A DNA stretch of 18,828 bases from Candidatus Omnitrophota bacterium (GTDB lineage Bacteria; Omnitrophota; Gorgyraeia; Zapsychrales; JANLHA01), in contig JANLHA010000206.1 in NCBI GenBank assembly GCA_024653845.1, positions 1 through 18,828 on the forward strand, read 5' to 3'. Shown here in pieces: positions 1-9,600 of this stretch. The translations under genes and the position numbers were made by a program. Position 1 is the stretch's first letter, and each line of letters begins with the position of its first letter. Under the pieces are notes generated by a model. That model worked only from the letters and a program-made list of their open reading frames with translations, had not been told where the DNA came from and made no database searches.

Positions 1-1
1 T

Positions 2-697
2 ATTAATTGTGGATGCTGGGTTAAAAATGTAGCTTTACGTGGCGAAGGTGCTGGACTTTTACGGGATATTCCTCACTTTGAAAAAATCGTTCGCTCCACG
101 GTTAATGCGACACGTTTGCCTGTGACGGTTAAAACGCGGCTTGGCTGGGATGATCAAAGCATTGTGATTGTCGATGTGGCCAAGATGGTTGAACAGACAG
201 GGGCAAAAGCCCTTACCATTCATTGCCGCACACGCACTCAAGGCTATAAAGGTGATGCCGACTGGATGTGGTTGGAAAAAGTTAAAAAAGCTGTTTCGAT
301 TCCCATTATCGGCAATGGTGATATTGAATCTCCCCAGGATGTCAAACGAATGCTGGAAACAGGTTGCGACGGGGTCATGATCGGTCGTGGCGCGATTATG
401 AACCCTTGGATTTTTCAGCAAGCGAAACATTTTTTGAAGACCGGAGATCTCTTAGCTTCTCCCAGCGCCCAGGAACGCATTGAGGTATGTTTGGAACATC
501 TAAAACTGGCTTATCAGTACAAAGATGTCAAGGGCGGAATCATTCCTTTCCGAAAATATTATGCGGGATATCTTCATGGCCTTCCCAATGCCGCCAAAGT
601 TCGCTCGGAACTGATGGCGCTGATTGATCATCAAGAGATTGTCAATCTCCTCTCTGAATACGCTCAATCTTTAGAAAATCAAACTTTGATGGTTTAA
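2..697 (+). CDS. dus: tRNA-dihydrouridine synthase, 3' part (5' end outside window)
   Basis: A flavin enzyme that reduces uridines in the tRNA D-loop to dihydrouridine with NAD(P)H. The frame is open from base 2, so the ATG at 116 is internal and the true start lies upstream of the window. The fragment opens with INCGCWVKNVALRGEGAGLL, the Dus catalytic region; the cysteine at bases 14-16 corresponds to the active-site Cys of the usual N-x-G-C-P motif, but tryptophan follows instead of proline. Next come PVTVKTRLGW, an ALTIHCRTRTQGYKG segment (substrate and phosphate side of the barrel), IPIIGNGDI and GCDGVMIGRGA (FMN phosphate binding), then a C-terminal helical part with FRKYYAGYLHGLPNAAK. 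About 231 residues are present; the FMN-binding start of the barrel is missing. The TAA overlaps the stop of the convergent giant gene, leaving no room for a dedicated terminator. Family assignment is firm; the DusA/B/C subfamily is not, though it looks DusB-like. Confidence 0.95.
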   Translation: MNCGCWVKNVALRGEGAGLLRDIPHFEKIVRSTVNATRLPVTVKTRLGWDDQSIVIVDVAKMVEQTGAKALTIHCRTRTQGYKGDADWMWLEKVKKAVSIPIIGNGDIESPQDVKRMLETGCDGVMIGRGAIMNPWIFQQAKHFLKTGDLLASPSAQERIEVCLEHLKLAYQYKDVKGGIIPFRKYYAGYLHGLPNAAKVRSELMALIDHQEIVNLLSEYAQSLENQTLMV

Positions 698-3600
698 CTT
701 TTCTGGCCGGCAACTGCAGTCTTGGAAGTTTCTTGGTTCAGTCCTAAAAATTGCGGAACATTGGGGACGGGTGTGATTTTAAGAATTACGGGAGTGAGCC
801 CGTCGAAAGGAACGGTTCCCAAGGATTGAGGATCAAATGGAAATTGATAGTCAATTTGTTCGCCTTCCGTTTTTAATTTCATTTTAGCGGGATTGAAATC
901 GATACCACCGGGCGCTTCAGTTGCAGCACCTTTCGCTCGGAGTGTTGTACGTAACATCTCTACAAGATTCTTCTTCTCTTCAGCTCGCGTCTTGCGATCT
1001 CCAGGAATAGCCCCTTTGGTTTGATCAATTAAGGATTCCAAAATTTCGGCTGCATGGTCTTCGTTATCAAAATGTCCTCGTTGAAGAAATTCATCAATAA
1101 ATTTTTGTCTTTCTCTTTCTAAATCGGTAGTTGCTTCAGCAAAGGCCCTTCGTGCTTGTTCTTCTTTTGCTTCTTTTTGGATGGCAGTCTCTCCAAGGGG
1201 AGACCAAATAGGTTGTCTTCGAAACATTTCAAGAGTTCGCAGTCTACTTATTCTTCGTCGATATTCAATCGGTACTTGGGGGACATTCCCATCAAAAATG
1301 GATGCCAGGGGATCTTCAGAAGATGGATCCAATGACTCAGAAATCTCGTTTTCAGTTGGAAGCCTGACTCCATGCAAAAGAAATGTCCGATCTTTGCGGG
1401 TGCTTAGTAAATGATCGTAAAGGGCTTGGTACCAGTTGGGAATTGTAACTTCGTAATTATGAGCTACATCAACAGGATGATCTTTATTATTTTGAGGTCT
1501 CACATTTCCGATGACTTTAACGATTTTTCCTTTTAAAATAGGAGGAACGGCTTCCAAAACGGTATCGAATATTTCTTCGGGAACAAAAATCGCTTCAATC
1601 AATTCAGGAGATAACTCTGAGAATCCCAGTGAATGCGAATGATCCCTGGCAATGCTCATATCCACCAGTTGGTCAAAGTTTTGATCCATAGCCAAAAGAA
1701 TCATCATTCCACTTTTAAGTCGCTCATTGACCACTTCTTCACCGTAATATTCCACTTCCTCTCTAAAATCAGGAAAATCACGTTCTGCAAGAATTTCAAC
1801 TGGACAGCGAGCAGGTGCTCCTCTAAGAAGAGCTAAAGTTTGCTGGTGTAAGTATTGAGGATATTCCTGGTCTGCCTGTGGACGATATTTCTCGGGTGAT
1901 TCAATTTCTTCGACAATAGTTAAAATACCTTTATCTTGATCTGGTAGGCTCTCTTTATCAGCTCCTCGTTGAGTTTCAATTCCGAGTTCTCTGCTTCTTG
2001 CCAAACTGAGCAATCCATTTTTAATAATAGAAGTTGTGGTATCCTTAATTTTTTCTGCGCGTTCATTCTCTGAAATGATTTCATCTCGTGCAATCATGAT
2101 ATCGAAATCGATTCTTGGCTTGGTGAATTTTTTAGGCCCTTGGGAAACTAAAGTTGCGATTTTACTTTCTATTATGGTAATTCTTCTTTCGTTGGGAAAT
2201 TCTTCACTTCTTAATAAGAAAACTTCTGCTCTTAACCCAGCAAGATGAAATTCATGATCCATTTTGATCAACAAATTTTGTCGTCGGAGAATTTCTTTTT
2301 CATCATTTGTAGCGTATTCGGGCCATTGATTGCCCCAGCCGTTTGCCCACGCACGCAATCGTTCTCCCATCTCCCTGGCCTCGATCTGATTGATCTTCAT
2401 AATAGGGCCTTGCCAGTTGATCCCTAACTCTGACCACGTATGACTCGTCACAACCCACGTTTCCCACTTGTCCATTTCTGTTGTTTCGTGTCTGAGGCCG
2501 GCATCATCAGCCACATAGATCGTTCGTCGTCCCCGGCCCACATGTTCGTATCCCCGGAAGGCAGGATGAGCTATGGTTAATTTTCCGTTAGCGGCTGAGG
2601 ACAAGGTGAGTCCTTTAAGGCGTATAGAAAAGTTGTTGTATTGAGGATGTCTTTTCTTTTCAGGCAATGCTTCTTGCGACAAGAGCAATTCGCGCAGCAA
2701 ATATTCTTTTTTCCCATCGGGTCTTGATTTTTCTCTTACTTTAAACCCCACAGCTCTCAGATCTGCCACAACTTTTTTTATCCCCCTTTCAATGGGTTGA
2801 TTTCTGATTTCATCGTGCCGCTCACGCGTGTATTCTCCCAAAAGTTCCATCACGAATTCCGTCGAATCCAAATTTTCTACCCCTGCGAAAGCTCGTATGA
2901 CAGCACTTTCCGGAATAGAATATTCATCCATCAAGTTCCGAAATAAGGTGATGTCAAGCCCTGAAAACTCATCCGTCTCGCCGGCTTCATGGCGCAGCTC
3001 ATGGGCGACTCCAACGATAAATAAAATCCGTGCGACCTCTGGATTGAATTTAGCTAGATCAAAAAGGATGCGCGTCAGAATGATTAAAGAATTTTCCTCG
3101 TGATCTCCAAAAGGATGACCAAAGGCATCTTTATTCAGCAAAGCCAGCAGAATTTTTTTCTGAAGAATTCTTCGTGAGTCAAGCCCCGATTCCTCCAGTG
3201 CTCTGAAAGCTCGATTCACTAAGCCTCCCACTTCTTCGGGAGAAATTCTTAGATTGGCCGCAATCTCTTGCAATTCGGCAGGAACCATGTCAAAAACCGG
3301 CTCATTCGCTTGATTTTTCACATCCACTCCGGGAATGGGCCGGCGAGTGTCTGCCCGTCGGGCAAGCTCTAATGAGGCATCCACCGTCTGCGCGCCAGAG
3401 ACTCGGAGAACTTCAAAGGCTTGGAAATCTCCGGTTTCAGATGATTGCCCAGGTGTTTTTGAAATAACGATTGGATCCTCAAATAATGCTCCACCAGTTC
3501 CTAAAAAACGAAAAACATTTAAGAATTCTTCTGGAATGTCGATATTGGCATCTTCAAGAATTTGGAAAAACCAGAGGGTTTTGGTTGCTAAACTTTCATG

Positions 3601-6600
3601 AGATTCAAAAATATGTTCTGTAAAACCGGCCTCAATAGTGGGAGTGACGCTTCCCCCTAACCCCTCGACGATTTTACGCAATCCTTGTGGGCTATTGTTT
3701 CCGATGGCCTTAAATAGTCGTACCAAACGAATACGGTTAGAAAGACTGATTTGGAATGTTACACCCGCATCAATTAAGTGTAATGTTCCATCGGAGCTAA
3801 CCATGACATTGCCTCGGTGGGGATCACCGTGATAAAATCCATCGACAAGAACTTCAATCAACAATTCTCTGGCCGTCGCATGCTCCAAATCCACCCGATC
3901 AAGACCCAGTTCAGACACAGCTGTTTCATTGGTTAGCCCCACTCCCTCAACGGCTTCTTCTAAGATAAGCGCATTATTGACCGTCTCCAAAACTTCGGGA
4001 ACAGCAAAACGATAAGTTCGTGAAGACGGTGATACGACTTTTCGTAACGATCGCGATAAAAGCCGGGCCATCGCACGTTTGGTGAGAGAACGATTCATCA
4101 CGTTTTCTCGCAATTGCCGCGTATTGCTAGCTTCAGATTCAAAATTCAGTTCTTCTCGGATGGTTTGTTCAATTTGTCTTAAAAGATTCTTCGGGATAAT
4201 AACGCCTTCAGCAGTAAGTGTTGGTCGTACATCTTCGAGAATTTCCCGGAGAAAGCTAAGATCTTCCTCAACTTCCTTTTCAATCTCCGGGCGTTTGATT
4301 TTGGCCACAACAACGCGTCCTCCTTTGAGACGTGCTTTGTAGACCACCTTGATGGAAGCACTTCCCAAGGGCTGCTCGATCGCCTCAAATTTGTCTTCAA
4401 AGTTTCCATAAAGTTTTTCCATGAGATCAAAAACAATGCCTTTAGGCAATCGCTGGGCTTTATCTTGCACTTTGGCTAATTCTTCACGCATGACTTTTTT
4501 CACGGAACTTGAGCGTGATAAAACTTGGGCTAATTTTTTCCCGGCCAATCCTAAAGATTCCAAAAAGTAACGCACGGCCATCGCCTCTTTTCTTTCTTCA
4601 TCGACTTTCCCTTCATCGGCCTCTTGGCGATATTGATTTAGCGACCAGATCAAAGATAAAAGTATTTTTTCTCGTCGGAGGGGATTAGCTTTAGCAAAAG
4701 CGGCATCATAAACTTTTTTGTAAAGGGTTTGCTGATGACTTGCAGGGACAATGGCTCCAAATAATTGATCCAGAAATTGGCTTGTAGCAGCTGCATCACT
4801 AAAAACACCCTTCTCTCCATAGAGGAATGGCTCCAAAAATTCTTGTTGAGCCGAGCGTCCTGCTTGAGAGTAATATCGGCTGGCACTGCCTAAAAAAATC
4901 TCTCGATAACTGTCAACAGTGACATGGAAGCTATATTCGAAATGCATGAGAAAAAATGGTTTATCATCGCTGATTCCTAGTAACCATAATAAGGCTTCAG
5001 TTTTTTCTTGAGGCGTACGATTTTTGATATAGCTTCGAAAATGATCACGGCCAAAGATGATGCGTGCCTCTTCTTTCTGATACATTTGTGCACCTTTTTC
5101 AAAAGGATCGACAAAGAGAGCTTCTATCTTTCTGTATTCTTCGGTGGTCGTCGCTAAAAACTGTGCGGTTTCTTGTAGGATGTCATCTCTTAATGGAGAA
5201 GCATCGGGAAACAATCTTTGGATTTGAGTCAAGGCACTGTCTAGATTTTGAAAAAGTTCCGGAGCGTGATCTCGATGTTGATCGAGCGCCCGTAAAGCCA
5301 AATTTTCACGAATGGAAGGATTCGTAAATAAAGGTAACGTTTGTTCGAACTCTTCTGTTGATGTTTGTGTAAAGTTAGACTCAACTGCCAATTTTAGCCA
5401 ACGGTCACGCACGGGTGACCGTTGAGGGTAAAAACGCATAATGATTGTACGTTTTTCTTGAAGAGAAGTGGTGACAGAACCGACAACTGTTTGTAATCGT
5501 TCGTCAGTCAGTCGGCCGAGAAAGACATGGAGCTGAGCAAGGTTTCCTCCTAAAGGAGCGTAAAGAGCTTCTTCATATCCTGCCACTTCAGTCGCATGCT
5601 GAACTCGTACGATGGCATTATCAAGTTGCACTGGTCCCACTTTTCGTCCCGTTAGATAGGCGCCTATGATTTTACGGTTAACTTCCGTGATTAATTCATC
5701 CTCAATGATGAAGGGAAAAATTTTTGCTAAGGCATCCAGGGCTTGGGTTATCTGCCCTGGGTCTAAAGAACGCAGGCGTTCTTGGATTATCGATAGATCG
5801 AAAATTTCTGTTGGTTCCAAAGTCAGGTCAAGATCTCTTTGGAGCACTCTTGCTACAAAAATTTGGTAGAGAATGAAGTTTCGTACCACCGTCGGCGGCA
5901 AACTCTCAGCTACTTGTGCAATGGCTCTATCGTAATCGGTGGACAAATGAGGGATGAACTGAAAGAGATTCAAAAATTTTGCAAGAGAGAAATCTTTTCC
6001 ATTTAAGCGTGTGTCTCGAACAGGACGCTGATCAAAGGCATGAGTGACACGTTCTCCTTCTCTAAATAGTCCACTTGAAGCAATCTCACCTTCAAATGCT
6101 TTCCAGGTAGAAGAACTTATTGTTTTTGTATCATCTTCATTCAATCGTGATGTGTAACCAATCGAGGCAAAAAATCGTTGTAAATAAATAGGAGCTACAT
6201 ACTGTCCAAATGCAATTTCGGATTCTTCAGCATTGGCATGGTCTTTAGCCAGGCGTGCTCCTAGTCGAGGACGGATGGTTTCAAGAAATTTAAAAATGAT
6301 TTCAAAATCTTCGAGTTTCACATAAGGAGTATGTATTTCAGGATTGATTTCATTCCAGCGAGCCCGAATGTGCTGCCTGTCGTCACGACTTAAGGCATTA
6401 AATCGATCTCCGATGTCTTCCGGGTCATCAACGGGCTCTTGAGGCGTGGCGGCCTTAATCAAGGAAATGATTTCAGGATCTTCAAGTATACTGCCTGGTC
6501 TTGTCCGTTTTTTGGCTTCTCCAAAAATAAAGCTTCTCGTACTCTCTGAATTAGGTACACCTCCTAAAACAAAGACATAGAATAAAGCTTTGATTTGCGG

Positions 6601-9600
6601 ATTCAAGCCATTTAACAAAGGAAGCATCGAAGGATCAATCGCTTGCTGGAGTGCTTCATCAAAGGCATCGTTTTGAAAAGCTTTCTGATCTCTGGCTTGG
6701 AGTCCTAATTCGAAAAAGATATCAGCATCTTCTGTGGCTTTTAACTCTCGAAATCTCCCAAGAATATTTTTATGAAAAGAAACAAGTTGATCGGCTGGAA
6801 GATCCCGAGGCAATTGTTTTAGAAAAGTTTTAAAAATTTCCGGCCATTTTTTTACCAGGGAATCATTAGATAAAAGCGCTTGGAGATATTCTGCTGGGAT
6901 AGCAAAGTCTAAAACCGTGCCTTTGATCTCTTGCTGTTGCGGCCTTCCCCCGAACGCGTCCAACGCATCTGCAAAGCTAGGTGGTGGTTGTAAGAATTGT
7001 TTAATGTCTTCTTTCAGAAATTCTTCACGTAATTCGGAAATTTCTCCTGTTGTGTTGATGGCCCATTCGCGGACCGCAGCACGTGTTTCAGGAGAAGCAT
7101 TTTGCATGAATTTTCTCCACGAGGCCACAGCGCCTCGGGGATCATATCCACCAACCGCATAGCCATTGCCAAAACTTTCATGAATTTTCAAATATTGACG
7201 GACCTGCTCCGGCGACACTTGACGGGCAAAACTTTCTGAGGTAAGGATTTGCGAAATCACTCGGGCGATATTGCCTTGGATATTCCTTTCATCTGCAGCC
7301 AGTTTTCTTGTGTGAATTTCTTTCTCTAGATAAACCATGGCTTGAAGAAGACGTTGAGTTTGCTCGAAATTGAGCTGCCCGTCTCTGATTCGGGTTGAAA
7401 GAATACCGGTAGCCACGTAAAAGAAACCATCCAGGTATCGTTGCACTCGACCCTTAGGAAGTTGTCGACTTGGATCCATACTGATGACTGCAGAACTAGT
7501 GAGGTAGGTATAAACATGTTCCGCCCATTGATGAGATTCATCGAGAGATAAAGGATCCACATTGAGAGCCAGGCCAAAAATGCGTGGCACTCCCAGTTCC
7601 ATGATTTGAATCAGCACAGTGCTATCTTCATTCCTTAGGAGTCCCTGGCACCATTGGATAACTTCCACAAACATTTCCCGTCGTTCCACCATGGAGGCAA
7701 GTTCTTGTTTAAAATATCGATATAAAACCTGTTTGGCCCGATCATCACCTGCGAGCTCAAACATTTTTCTATCAAAGGCTTCTTTGATTTCAGCCAAACG
7801 TGCTTTTTCTGCACCGGGTAAAGCCTCGGATCCATAAAGAAAAGCAAACTGAGCTTCTTCAATGCGTGTGGCTTCTTGAATAAGAGTTCTAACTTCATCC
7901 GCAGTTTTGGCATGAACTACTCTTTCTTGAAAATCGCGATAGCGAGTGCGTTGCACCGCTTGTGCCTGAGCCTCTGGAGAAAACGGCTGCACTTCATTGA
8001 GGTAAGAATTCCAATGATAATCCGTGACCAATTTAGAAAGCTGACGAAAACGTTCTTCCACTTCCGGATGAGATCCCCAAACGGAATCTTTCATTTTTCG
8101 AGCTTGCATCCATTCTGCTAAGATTTGGAAAAGTTTTGGGGCCTCTTTGACATTAAATCCGGCTTGGTCCATGAGGCGCAAGCCTCCCAAATCTGCATGG
8201 TATTCTCGAGCACGATCTCCTAAATGGCTATCAATGATTCCTTTATGTTCATGTCCGTGATCGATATCATCTCGTCCTTGCTGAATATGAGTGATTTCGT
8301 GACCAAGCACAAAAGCCAGAGCATCTTGGGACAACTGTCCTTTATCAGCAAACATTTTAAGAAGTCCTAAGGATACAACAATGACATTGTAGTTTCTTAA
8401 AACGTAGGCGTTTGGAGAAATGGTATCTTCAAGATAAAATCGATATTCATTGGGATTGAGGACTTGAGTCTCAAGTAATTTTCGAACAACACCATCAACT
8501 TCATTATAGATGTCATGAAATTGTTCGAAATCTTCCATGCCCGGGGCGATCATTCGATTTACCGCATGATTGATATCAATCGCAATTTCTTTTTGTTCAG
8601 AGTTTGTGTGGTATTTCGGATCGGTGGGAATGTTAACGCGTGGAACACCGTCGCTGACCATATTGGCCGCCCCATCTCGAGCAATGGCGATATCAAAATT
8701 TTTTCGGGCCTCTTTAAGAGTCCTAGGGCCTTGGCCCTCGAGGCGGGTAGCTTCAGTACGTGATTCATTAGTGTTTTCCGCACGCAACCCCGCGATATGG
8801 AATTTGTGGTCTGCGGAGATTAATAGATTTTGTCTTCGAACTATTTCTACTGGATCACTGGTGAGATATTCTGTCCACTGACCTTCCGAACCAGCTTGTC
8901 CATTGGCCCAGGCTCTTAATCGCTCTCCCATTTCGCCGGCAACGATTTGGGCTGGAGTCATTCGCGGTCCTTCAGAATGAGTCACGGCCCAATTTTCCCA
9001 AGCCTCGGCTTCAGCTTCTTCGTGCTTAACACCTTCAGCATCAGCAGCGTATACAACTCTTCGCCCCCGTCCGACATGTTCTTGTCCTTTAAACGCCGGA
9101 TGAACAATGATCAATCGGCCATTTTTTCTTAACGTCAGCTCAAATCTTCTACCGTCAACCTCATCAGTAATTTTAACTTCATCACCAATTCTTTGTCCTC
9201 TTGCCTCCACCAGCCCCCGAATCTGAAATTCTCCATCGATCTCCTCAACAGTATACCCTGCTGCCCGTAAATCCCGAATAAACCCAGCATTCTCATCTCT
9301 GATAGCTTCTCGAACAGGTTCATTCTTTTCTTCATCGTGTTTTTCTCTTGTATATTCAAGCGCTACCGATGCTTGCCTGACGACTCCTGTTGTTGCAGCG
9401 TCAACTTCTGCGGGAGTGGCCTGGGTTACTTGTCTCGGCCTCAAAGCACTGCCCCAAACTCCACCAGAAAAATATTTTCGGGGAATCATTTGTTGGGTCG
9501 CAGGATCTACCTCTTCTTTAATATAGTTGTAAACACCCTTTTTAAATGCCTCAAGGTACTGTTGGTAAATTTTTTCTTTGACCTCGGGATCGTCCGCATC

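Noticed and set aside
116..697. dus starting at the ATG at 116
   Set aside because: The catalytic Cys motif lies upstream of that ATG in the same frame, so the real start is outside the window.
2080..9357. Recent DNA duplication or mobile element behind the two module copies
   Set aside because: The copies are recognisably similar only at protein level, with scattered conserved blocks and indels; no long DNA identity, inverted repeats or transposase were seen.
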